Shown piece after piece: positions 1-7,218 of a stretch of DNA of 64,000 nt. How positions within the stretch are numbered: the first letter of the stretch is position 1; the number at the start of each line of letters is the position of its first letter. The DNA is from Hymenobacter baengnokdamensis (GTDB lineage: Bacteria > Bacteroidota > Bacteroidia > Cytophagales > Hymenobacteraceae). The translations under genes were made by a program, and so were the position numbers. The DNA is taken from contig NZ_CP044285.1 in the NCBI RefSeq assembly GCF_008728635.1, forward strand, positions 992,001 through 1,056,000. Direction: 5' to 3'. The notes below the pieces were generated by a model. It was not told the origin of the DNA and did not search any database. It saw only the letters and a program-made list of their open reading frames with translations.

Positions 1-15
1 ATTGCCTGTTTTGAG

Positions 16-831
16 ATGAAAACCCAACTTGCCTGCCGCTGCTGGCCGCTTCTGCTGGCTGCCGCACTTCTACTTCCGCTGGCTGCTTCGGCCCAGACGC
101 CTCTGGGCCAGCCTTCGCTCGACGAGGCCAAGGTGCAAATCTGGTGTGCCACGGCCCGCTACGTATATGCCGACGCGGGCCGCCCGCAGCTTCAGCGCTC
201 GCTCCGCTGCGAAGGCGGCAACCTTCAGGCGCTGGCTGCCAGTCTGCGGCCCGACAGCCTGCGCATCTACTCGGTGCTATACGCCCCTATCGAGGCTAAA
301 GGCAGGATTTACAAGGGTTTAAAGGATAACCCAGCGCGGCTGACGGCGCTGGTTAAGGCGATTATTGGCAAGCTGAAAGCATCGCCGGCCCGGCAGCGCG
401 ACCCGGCCCGCCTGGCAGGCTTGCAAACGCTGGAAAAAAAATTAACCGACTACGTGCAAACCGGCTTGCCTCCGACCGACCCCGCGCCGGCTCCCCAGGC
501 CGCCGCAGACGCTGGCAGTGGCGCCGGCCCGGCCGAAGCAGCCGAAGCCAGCGCCACTGTCCCGGCTCCGTCGCCTCGGGCGCCAGTAACTGCCGAGCCG
601 CTGCTCGACCGGTTCTTTGCCCCTCTGGCACTGATTCTCAGTATCCTGAGCCTGGTGCTGTATGGCATGCTGCGCCTGAGCCTGAATCGTACGCTACGCG
701 AATTGCGCCGCCCGGCCAGCAGCCCCAGCCAGGAGCTGACCGCCGCTCAGCGTCAGCAGGTAGAGGAGGTAGTGGCCCGGCGCGTGGCCGAAGCGCTGCC
801 GGCTGCCCCGGCTGGCCCGCCGGCCGAATAA
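16..831 (+). CDS. Secreted, membrane-anchored protein of unknown function
   Basis: 271 residues. The N-terminus has a typical Sec signal peptide (basic start, long Leu/Ala core, cleavage likely after the Ala-Ser-Ala-Gln near residue 27). The middle is a soluble domain of about 120 residues, followed by a low-complexity Ala/Pro linker (about residues 150-195). A single hydrophobic segment near residues 203-220 and a charged C-terminal tail come next. The layout predicts a periplasmic domain held in the inner membrane with a short cytoplasmic tail. I do not recognise the family. A small lipoprotein gene follows 42 bases later in the same direction and may be cotranscribed. The ATG at 16 is the only good start, but just 15 bases of upstream sequence are available. 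Confidence 0.75.
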   Translation: MKTQLACRCWPLLLAAALLLPLAASAQTPLGQPSLDEAKVQIWCATARYVYADAGRPQLQRSLRCEGGNLQALAASLRPDSLRIYSVLYAPIEAKGRIYKGLKDNPARLTALVKAIIGKLKASPARQRDPARLAGLQTLEKKLTDYVQTGLPPTDPAPAPQAAADAGSGAGPAEAAEASATVPAPSPRAPVTAEPLLDRFFAPLALILSILSLVLYGMLRLSLNRTLRELRRPASSPSQELTAAQRQQVEEVVARRVAEALPAAPAGPPAE

Positions 832-873
832 TAGCTAAAACCAACCGGCCGGGTGCCGTATTTCTTAAGCAGC

Positions 874-1059
874 ATGCGTACTTCTATCCTTCGAATCAGC
901 TTTCTGGGCGGCCTGTTGCTGCTGGGCTGTCGCATGGTCGGGCCGCAGCAGGCTGGGCGTAAGGCGGCAGGGCGTGCCAATATCATTTCCAATAAGCACA
1001 TCCTGACCGAGTCGCCGACGCTGGAGCATCCGGCTCCTAAACCGGCCCCCGGCCCTTAG
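874..1059 (+). CDS. Small putative lipoprotein
   Basis: 61 residues from the ATG at 874. A GTG seven codons earlier would spoil the signal peptide. The N-terminus MRTSILRISFLGGLLLLGC is a clean lipoprotein signal with a Leu-Leu-Gly-Cys lipobox. The mature part is only about 42 residues, basic and then Pro-rich at the end. No family is recognised. Its position right after the preceding envelope gene suggests cotranscription. It could be a short conserved lipoprotein of the genus or a decayed remnant. Confidence 0.55.
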   Translation: MRTSILRISFLGGLLLLGCRMVGPQQAGRKAAGRANIISNKHILTESPTLEHPAPKPAPGP

Positions 1060-1138
1060 CTTGTTTCTACTAATAGGTTGTCTTTTTGTTTTTTAATGTA
1101 TTGATAAACAGCAGATAATCCTTTGTTGCTTCCCCGCC

Positions 1139-3187
1139 TTGACCTACCCTGCCACCCGCCGCGACCCGCATACCGATTCTTACTTTGGCACCCTGGTGCC
1201 CGACCCGTACCAGTGGCTCGAAGATGCCGACTCACCCGAGACGACGGCCTGGGTTCGGGCCCAAAATGAGGTGACGTTCGCCTACCTCGCCCAGATTCCG
1301 TTTCGGGATAGTTTGCGCGAGCGCCTTACCCAGCTCTGGAACTACGAGCGCTACAGCGTACCGAGCCAGGAAGGAGAGCTATTGATTTTCAGCAAGAATG
1401 ATGGTCTGCAAAACCAAGCCGTGGTGTACGCCGTGCCCGTGGGCGCCCCGCTCGAAACCGCTACCGTGCTGCTCGACCCGAACCGGTTTTCGGAAGAGGG
1501 AACTACGGCGCTTATGGGCCTGCATTTCAGCCCCGACCATCGCTACCTGGCGTATACTACCAGCGGTGGCGGCTCCGACTGGCAGCAAATCAGGCTGCTC
1601 GATATGGCCAGTCGCCAGCCGCTGCCCGAGGTGCTCGACTGGGTCAAGGTGTCGGGCGTGGCCTGGGCCGGCTCGGGCTTTTATTACAGCGCTTACGACG
1701 CGCCCCAAGCCGGGGAGGCGGCCCTGGCCGGCAAAAATGAGTACCACCGGGTGTATTACCACCGCCTGAGTACGGGGCAGGCCGACGACCAGCTAATATA
1801 TGAAAACAACGATATGGCGCTTGGCTTCCGCATTGCCGAGGTGACGGAAGATGAGCGCTGGCTGTGCCTGAGCCTTACCGATGGCCTTTCGGCTGGCAAC
1901 CGCCTGCTGGTGCGCGACCTGCACGCCCCCGACCAGGCCAGTACCTGGACCTTGGTGCAGGCTAGCTACGAGTTTGACACAAGCGTGATTGGCAGCCTGG
2001 GCGATGAGCTGCTGGTGTATACCAACGACCACGCGCCCAACTACCGGGTAGTGCGCCTCGACCCACGCCAGCCCGCCAATTGGCACGACGTGATTGCCGA
2101 AGCACCCGAAAAGCTCGAGACTATCAGCCTCGCCGCGGGCTGCCTGCTGGCCACTTACTTGCACGATGCCAGCTCGCAGGTGAACGTATACTCGGAGAGC
2201 GGGGAATTCCGGCACGTGGTATCACTGCCGGCAATTGGCACGGCGGCGGGCTTTGGCGGGCGGCGTACCGACAAGGTGCTGTACTACGCCTTCACGTCGT
2301 TTACCTACCCTACCACCATCTATCGCTACGACCCGGCGGCCAACGAGAGCACCGTATTGAAGGCCCCGCGGGTAGACGTGCAGCCGGCTGCTTATGAAAC
2401 AACGCAGGTTTTTTACGAAAGCAAGGACGGGACCAGAATCCCGATGTTTATCATCCACAAAAAAGGCGTGGCGCTGAATGGGCAAAATCCAACCTATCTC
2501 TATGCCTACGGCGGCTTCAACGTGTCGCTTACGCCGGCTTTTTCGGTGGCGCGGCTGCTGTGGCTGGAGCGCGGGGGCGTGCTGGCCATCCCTAGCCTGC
2601 GCGGCGGAGGCGAGTACGGCGAAGCCTGGCACCAGGCCGGCATGACGCCCCACAAGCAAAACGTGTTCGACGACTTTATGGCGGCCGCCGATTACCTGAA
2701 AAGCGCCGGCTACACCTGCTCCCAAAAGCTGGCCATCGCGGGCGGCTCCAACGGGGGCCTGCTCGTGGGGGCCATCATGACCCAGCAGCCCAATCTGTGC
2801 CGCGTGGCCCTGCCCGCCGTGGGCGTTATGGATATGCTGAAGTACCAGAAGTTTACCATCGGCTGGAACTGGGCTCCCGAGTATGGCACGTCCGACGACG
2901 AGGCGCAGTTTCGCAACCTGCTCAGCTACTCGCCCTTGCACAACTTAAAGCCCGGCACGGCTTACCCCGCTACGCTTATCACCACCGCCGACCACGACGA
3001 CCGCGTGGTGCCAGCGCACTCGTTTAAGTTTGCCGCCGAGCTCCAGGCTTGCCAGGCGGGCCCAAGCCCCACGCTCATTCGCATCGATGTAAATGCCGGC
3101 CACGGCGCGGGCAAAAGCACCCAGCTCCAAATAGCCGAATGGACCGACGTGTGGAGCTTCACGCTGTTTAATATGGGTAGTGGGTAG
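1139..3187 (+). CDS. Prolyl oligopeptidase (S9A family)
   Basis: 682 residues, the usual length for S9A prolyl oligopeptidases, which cleave short peptides after proline. The N-terminus carries the family hallmark DPYQWLED at about residues 22-29, and the first ~400 residues form the beta-propeller. The catalytic domain shows the nucleophile in GGSNGG (Ser537), the Asp region DHDDRVVP (from residue 618) and His655 in NAGHGAG. No signal peptide is seen, so a cytoplasmic enzyme is likely. The start is a TTG at 1139; the conserved YPATRRD motif begins three residues later, so the true start cannot be far off. The last codons overlap one arm of an intergenic inverted repeat, which encodes the C-terminal Met-Gly-Ser-Gly. 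Confidence 0.93.
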   Translation: MTYPATRRDPHTDSYFGTLVPDPYQWLEDADSPETTAWVRAQNEVTFAYLAQIPFRDSLRERLTQLWNYERYSVPSQEGELLIFSKNDGLQNQAVVYAVPVGAPLETATVLLDPNRFSEEGTTALMGLHFSPDHRYLAYTTSGGGSDWQQIRLLDMASRQPLPEVLDWVKVSGVAWAGSGFYYSAYDAPQAGEAALAGKNEYHRVYYHRLSTGQADDQLIYENNDMALGFRIAEVTEDERWLCLSLTDGLSAGNRLLVRDLHAPDQASTWTLVQASYEFDTSVIGSLGDELLVYTNDHAPNYRVVRLDPRQPANWHDVIAEAPEKLETISLAAGCLLATYLHDASSQVNVYSESGEFRHVVSLPAIGTAAGFGGRRTDKVLYYAFTSFTYPTTIYRYDPAANESTVLKAPRVDVQPAAYETTQVFYESKDGTRIPMFIIHKKGVALNGQNPTYLYAYGGFNVSLTPAFSVARLLWLERGGVLAIPSLRGGGEYGEAWHQAGMTPHKQNVFDDFMAAADYLKSAGYTCSQKLAIAGGSNGGLLVGAIMTQQPNLCRVALPAVGVMDMLKYQKFTIGWNWAPEYGTSDDEAQFRNLLSYSPLHNLKPGTAYPATLITTADHDDRVVPAHSFKFAAELQACQAGPSPTLIRIDVNAGHGAGKSTQLQIAEWTDVWSFTLFNMGSG

Positions 3188-3298
3188 TGAGTAATATTAT
3201 TCGGGTGAGAGAACGATATTGCCTGTGGGCAAACAGGCCAGGTAAGTAGCGCTCGCCTTCCCATGTGAGAACGGCATTACCTATTACCCACTACCCAT
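3173..3298. repeat. Imperfect inverted repeat, GGGTAGTGGGTA type
   Basis: The arm at 3173-3195 pairs with 3276-3298 at 20 of 23 positions. The left arm overlaps the last codons and stop of the prolyl oligopeptidase gene and the right arm lies just before the end of the opposing DUF4286 gene. Between convergent genes it could act as a bidirectional terminator, but there is no clear T-run. A copy of a dispersed intergenic repeat is the alternative. Confidence 0.5.
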
Positions 3299-3304
3299 TG
3301 CGCA

Positions 3305-3607
3305 CTATTCCACCACTTCCAGCACGGTGCGGAATGAGTGGTACTTACCGGCAAACTTATCGTCCATTTCCTGGCGCAGGGCGGGGGCAAAATGCAGCTG
3401 ATAAGCCTCCAGCTGCTCAAGGCTGATGCTGAAATACTGGGCAGCATAGGTTACACCATCGTCTTCTTCGTTGAGCAGGCGCAGCAACTGGCTACGAATG
3501 AAGCAGCCGGTGCCCACTACTTCGGCCATGTGGTGGTCGCGCATGTAGGCCACCCACTCTTCGGCAATGCCGGGCTCCAGGCTGGTAGTAACGTTGTAAA
3601 GAATCAT
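3305..3607 (-). CDS. DUF4286 family protein
   Basis: 100 residues. The sequence MILYNVTTSLEPGIAEEW and the later HMAEVVGTGCF match the small DUF4286 family common in Bacteroidota, which has a ferredoxin-like alpha/beta layout. Function is unknown and no catalytic residues are evident. It is transcribed on the minus strand downstream of a DUF6526 gene, separated from it by a strong hairpin, so the two are probably separate transcripts. The family call comes from sequence pattern only. Confidence 0.85.
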   Translation of the reverse strand: MILYNVTTSLEPGIAEEWVAYMRDHHMAEVVGTGCFIRSQLLRLLNEEDDGVTYAAQYFSISLEQLEAYQLHFAPALRQEMDDKFAGKYHSFRTVLEVVE

Positions 3608-3638
3608 ATTTTTACGGCTGATGAAATATATAATCGTT

Positions 3639-3684
3639 GAGTATTTTAACGGTATAATTCGAATAGTATACCGTTAAAATACTC
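3639..3684. terminator. AT-rich hairpin with perfect 18-bp arms
   Basis: Perfect arms at 3639-3656 and 3667-3684 (core TATTTTAACGGTATA) enclose a 10-base loop. It lies just downstream of the DUF6526 gene and upstream of DUF4286, both on the minus strand. A terminator for DUF6526 is the simplest reading. It is much AT-richer than the surrounding DNA. Confidence 0.7.
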
Positions 3685-3698
3685 TCTCCCGCCCTGTA

Positions 3699-4139
3699 TC
3701 AGACCCGCATGGTGTCAAGCTGAAAGTCGTTGATACGGGCCATAATATCCTTGGGCGTGAGTTTTTCGCGGGTAGCGGCCTGGGCCAGCGTGGGCAGCTC
3801 CTGGTCGCCGGCGAGGCGCAAAGTTAGGATTTGCTTTAGCGAAAGGTCCTTTTCGAGGGTTGCGAAGCGTTGGCCGCTTAGCTCAAAGTAGCGCTGGCGC
3901 ACTTCGAGACGGGCCAGCCGGTCTTGCAGCGTGAGTGCGTAGTGCTGGCGAAGCATCACGAGTGCAACAAAAAACAGCAGCGTAACGGCCGCCAGCGAAA
4001 ACCACAGACGGGAGAGCTCAGAATCGTCACCGGCCAGGTTGGCATAGCGGCGAATGGTATAGATAACCATCAGCAGGGTAAGCGGCAGCAGAATAAAGTG
4101 GTGCAGCGGATAGTAGCGGGCAGGGTTTTTGGCAGCCAT
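3699..4139 (-). CDS. DUF6526 family membrane protein
   Basis: 146 residues. Two membrane helices (about residues 13-28 and 46-63) are followed by a soluble C-terminal half rich in charged residues. The N-terminal NPARYYPLHHFILLPL and the motif LTLQDRLARLEVRQRYFELSG are what I associate with DUF6526, a small Bacteroidota inner-membrane family of unknown role. It lies between two hairpins on the minus strand and is probably transcribed alone. Confidence 0.82.
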   Translation of the reverse strand: MAAKNPARYYPLHHFILLPLTLLMVIYTIRRYANLAGDDSELSRLWFSLAAVTLLFFVALVMLRQHYALTLQDRLARLEVRQRYFELSGQRFATLEKDLSLKQILTLRLAGDQELPTLAQAATREKLTPKDIMARINDFQLDTMRV

Positions 4140-4183
4140 GTGGCGAGTACAAGAAGGGCAAAAACAAGGATACGGGCAAAATA

Positions 4184-4215
4184 AAAAAAGCTCCGGCCGC
4201 CGCCAGAGCTTTTTC
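4184..4215. terminator. Intrinsic terminator, likely bidirectional
   Basis: AAAAAGCTC and GAGCTTTTT flank a short GC-rich centre. On the minus strand it follows the 4263-4631 gene and ends in a T-run; on the plus strand there is also a T-run. Confidence 0.75.
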
Positions 4216-4262
4216 TGAGATAAGCAGCAGTGAGCTGCCGGAAAAGGCTGTCGCTGTTAGGG

Positions 4263-4631
4263 TTACTGGCCAGCTTTCTCAGCTTTCTTTTCCATTTTCA
4301 GCTGCGCTTTGGCCTGCTTTTCCTGCTCGTGGGCCACCTTGGCGTCCTGACGCTGCATCTTGAGTTGCTCATTTTGCTGCTTGGCCTGCTGGCGCTGCTC
4401 GCGCATCTGATGCTTCAGGTCGCGGGTCTGGCTTTCCTGCTGCTTGAGCTGGCGGCGGCTGTCGGTTACCGACTGGTCGGCCATTTTGCGCTGGCTACGC
4501 TGCTGGTCGTAAGTGTTTTGGGCGTTTTGCGGAAGCGGGGCGGTCTGGTCGGGGGTAGCCGTTTGGGCGTGGCCGGCGAGCGCCGCGAAGGTGCTGAGAG
4601 CGAAAGCGGCGCCAAATATGGTATTTTTCAT
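4263..4631 (-). CDS. Secreted Lys/Gln-rich coiled-coil protein
   Basis: 122 residues. A signal peptide (about residues 1-22, ending near GHAQ) is followed by a short linker and then about 80 residues built almost entirely of Gln, Lys, Arg, Glu and Ala with scattered Leu and Met. This pattern predicts one long, highly charged helix. Such small periplasmic proteins are common in Hymenobacter-like genomes and have no assigned role. It has its own downstream terminator. Confidence 0.72.
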   Translation of the reverse strand: MKNTIFGAAFALSTFAALAGHAQTATPDQTAPLPQNAQNTYDQQRSQRKMADQSVTDSRRQLKQQESQTRDLKHQMREQRQQAKQQNEQLKMQRQDAKVAHEQEKQAKAQLKMEKKAEKAGQ

Positions 4632-4736
4632 ATAAATGATAGCCGACTAAAGCGGCTAGCCCTTCAACGCGCCGCCGAAGTTATGGTTCAGGTTTTCGCG
4701 GCCCTGAAGCCTTGGCGCGGCAAGTAACCCCCGGTA

Positions 4737-6038
4737 CTAGCCCGGCTCGCTGTAGTCCAGGTCTTTCCCAAAGCTTTCGGGCAGGGTGCTTACAGCCCAG
4801 AAGGCCACCAGCAGCGACAGCCCGCCCAGGGCGGCCGCCCCACTGATGCGCCCACCCAGGTGCGCCTCGGCCCAGCGGAAAGCCGGCACCAGCAGCACTA
4901 CCGCGCCCCGCGCAAAGTTGGGCGCGGTGGTGGCTACGGTGGCGCGCAGGTTGGTGCCAAACTGCTCGGCCGCTACGGTTACAAACAACGCCCAGAACCC
5001 CACCGAGATACCCAGAATAAAACACACGATGTAAAAAACGGTGGGCGTGGCATTCTTCAGGCCAAACAAATACGTGCCGACCATAACCGTGCAAAAGCCC
5101 AGAAAAAGCTGCAAAGCCCGGTTGCGGCTTTTTAAAAGCTGGCTGAGGCCGCCGCTGAAAAAATCGCCGAATACCAGCCCGAAATAGCACCAGAACACCG
5201 CGAGCCCGGCCGAGATAACTGGCTCGCCGGCGGGCACCCGCACGCCCAGCGCCTCGGCAAACTCGGGCGAGAAGGTAATAAGAATGCCCACCACAAACCA
5301 CAGCGGAATGCCAATGAGCAGGCAGCGCAGGTAGCGCCCCAGCAGCGTAGGATTGGTAAACAGGCTCAGGAAGTTGCCCCGCGCCACGGTGCTTTCTTTG
5401 GTTTTCTGAAACATACCCGATTCGAATACACTCACGCGCAGCACCAGCAGCGCCAGCCCCAGCGCGCCACCCACCAGGTAGGCGTTGCGCCAGCCAAGGC
5501 GCTGCCCCACCCAGTAACCCAGCATAGCGCCGCTCACGCCCACCGTTGCCACTACCATCGTGCCCAGGCCGCGCTTTTCCTTAGGCAGCGTTTCGCTCAC
5601 CAGCGTAATGCCCGCGCCCAGCTCACCGGCCAGGCCGATGCCGGCTATCAGGCGCAGCCAGGCGTACTGGTCAAGAGTATGCACGTAGGCATTGGCAAGG
5701 TTGGCCAGCGAATACATGAGAATGGAGCCGAAAAGCACCGACAGCCGGCCTTTTTTATCGCCCAGCACACCCCACAGAATGCCGCCCAGCAGCATCCCGC
5801 CCATCTGCATCGAAAGCAGGTATTCGCCCTGGCTTTTAATGGCCGCTTTGTCAATGATGCCCAGCTCGTTCAGGCTTTTTACCCGCACGATGCTGAATAA
5901 GATAAGGTCGTAAATATCAACGAAGTAGCCCAGCGAAGCTACGATAACGATGGCCGAAAACAGCCGGGTAGTCTGCACCGCAGACTTAGCGGACTCGTCG
6001 AGTTGCGGGGGCAATTGCGGGCGGGCGGGATTTTGCAT
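4737..6038 (-). CDS. MFS transporter
   Basis: 433 residues from the ATG at 6038; an in-frame upstream start would add an unlikely 14-residue tail. About twelve hydrophobic segments are visible. The loop after the second helix has the major-facilitator signature A as GVLGDKKGRLS. The first helix contains GYFVDIYDLILFS, resembling the sugar-phosphate/aromatic-acid branch of MFS carriers, which often begin with D-x-Y-D. The substrate cannot be read from the sequence. It is an inner-membrane protein, transcribed alone. Confidence 0.88.
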   Translation of the reverse strand: MQNPARPQLPPQLDESAKSAVQTTRLFSAIVIVASLGYFVDIYDLILFSIVRVKSLNELGIIDKAAIKSQGEYLLSMQMGGMLLGGILWGVLGDKKGRLSVLFGSILMYSLANLANAYVHTLDQYAWLRLIAGIGLAGELGAGITLVSETLPKEKRGLGTMVVATVGVSGAMLGYWVGQRLGWRNAYLVGGALGLALLVLRVSVFESGMFQKTKESTVARGNFLSLFTNPTLLGRYLRCLLIGIPLWFVVGILITFSPEFAEALGVRVPAGEPVISAGLAVFWCYFGLVFGDFFSGGLSQLLKSRNRALQLFLGFCTVMVGTYLFGLKNATPTVFYIVCFILGISVGFWALFVTVAAEQFGTNLRATVATTAPNFARGAVVLLVPAFRWAEAHLGGRISGAAALGGLSLLVAFWAVSTLPESFGKDLDYSEPG

Positions 6039-6117
6039 GCTGAAAAGTACTATGCCGCCCCGACTTTTCGGGGGTGGCAAGCTGCTTTGGGGCAGTGCTC
6101 CTCAATCCGGGCCCCGG

Positions 6118-7086
6118 CTAAGCTGACAGCTGCGCGGTGTGGGTGGCAGTGACGCAGCCGCTCTGGCAGCCGTGTTCCAGCTCGGCGTCTTCTACCTGCA
6201 CGGTGCTGTGGTGAATATGAAACTCATGCAGTAATCCGGCCGAAAGGTTGGCCAGCCAGGTGGCATCGGCCCCGCCGGGCCGCACCAGGTGAGCCATCAG
6301 CGCCGTGTCGTGGCCATCGCTACTCATGCTCCAGATGTGCAGGTCGTGCAGGCCCTGCACGCCGGGCTGACCCAGCATAAATTTCCGAACCTGTTCTAAA
6401 TCAATTCCCTCGGGCACTGCCTGCAGGCCCAGGCGGATGGTGTCGCGCAGTAAGCCCCAGGAGCCCACCGCAATCACGGCGAGCAGCCCCAGGCTCAGCA
6501 GCGGGTCGAGCCAGGTCCAGTGCGTGAAGTAGGTGATGGCCCCGCCTACCACTACGCCCAGGCTTACCACCGCATCGGTGAGCATATGCAGGTAAGCGCC
6601 GCGCACGTTTATATCGCCCTTCTGACCCGCCCGAAACAGGAAGGCAGTGAAGCCATTCACCAGGATACCAGCCCCTGCCAGGGCCATCACGGCCACGCCG
6701 TTTACGGGCGCGGGATGGCGCAGGTGGTCAATGGTTTCCCACAGCACAAAGCCCAGCGCCCCGTAAAGCAGCGCCGCGTTCAGCAAGGCGGCCTGAATGG
6801 TAGCCCCGCGGTAGCCAAAGGTGTAGCGGCCGGTAGCCGGGCGGCCCGCCAGCCAGGCCGCACCCCAGGCCAGCGCCAGGCTCAGCACATCGCTCAGGTT
6901 GTGGCCGGCATCGGAGAGCAGCGCCGCCGAATGGGCCCAGACGCCGCCAATCGTTTCGGCAATGACGAAAGCCAGGTTCAGGCCAATGCCTATGGCAAAG
7001 GCGGCGCTGAAGTGGCCGCCCGCCGGTGGCGCAGCATGAACGTGGCCGGCGTGGCTGTGGCCGGCATGGTCGTGGTGGTGGGGCAT
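6118..7086 (-). CDS. Cation diffusion facilitator (Zn2+/Co2+-type exporter)
   Basis: 322 residues. The His-rich N-terminus (HHHDHAGHSHAGHVH) and six membrane helices are typical of CDF proteins of the CzcD/ZitB type, which exchange divalent cations for protons across the inner membrane. The metal-site residues are visible as SDAGHNLSD (Asp59, His62, Asp66) in helix 2 and HMLTD (His167, Asp171) in helix 5. The C-terminal part (about 225-310) is the cytoplasmic metal-sensing domain. It is the last gene of a minus-strand cluster with a TonB receptor and a small His/Cys protein, which points to transition-metal homeostasis. Zn is likely, but the metal is not proven. Confidence 0.92.
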   Translation of the reverse strand: MPHHHDHAGHSHAGHVHAAPPAGGHFSAAFAIGIGLNLAFVIAETIGGVWAHSAALLSDAGHNLSDVLSLALAWGAAWLAGRPATGRYTFGYRGATIQAALLNAALLYGALGFVLWETIDHLRHPAPVNGVAVMALAGAGILVNGFTAFLFRAGQKGDINVRGAYLHMLTDAVVSLGVVVGGAITYFTHWTWLDPLLSLGLLAVIAVGSWGLLRDTIRLGLQAVPEGIDLEQVRKFMLGQPGVQGLHDLHIWSMSSDGHDTALMAHLVRPGGADATWLANLSAGLLHEFHIHHSTVQVEDAELEHGCQSGCVTATHTAQLSA

Positions 7087-7218
7087 GTAAGTAAAAGGGA
7101 TTGGGCTCAGGGCCTAAACGCAAAGCCGGGGCATTGGATTCAGGCAGGGCGCAAGCTAAGGATGCCAGCCGGTAAAGGGGCATCGCCGGGGCGGGCCGGC
7201 AATCGCCCTTTTTACGCG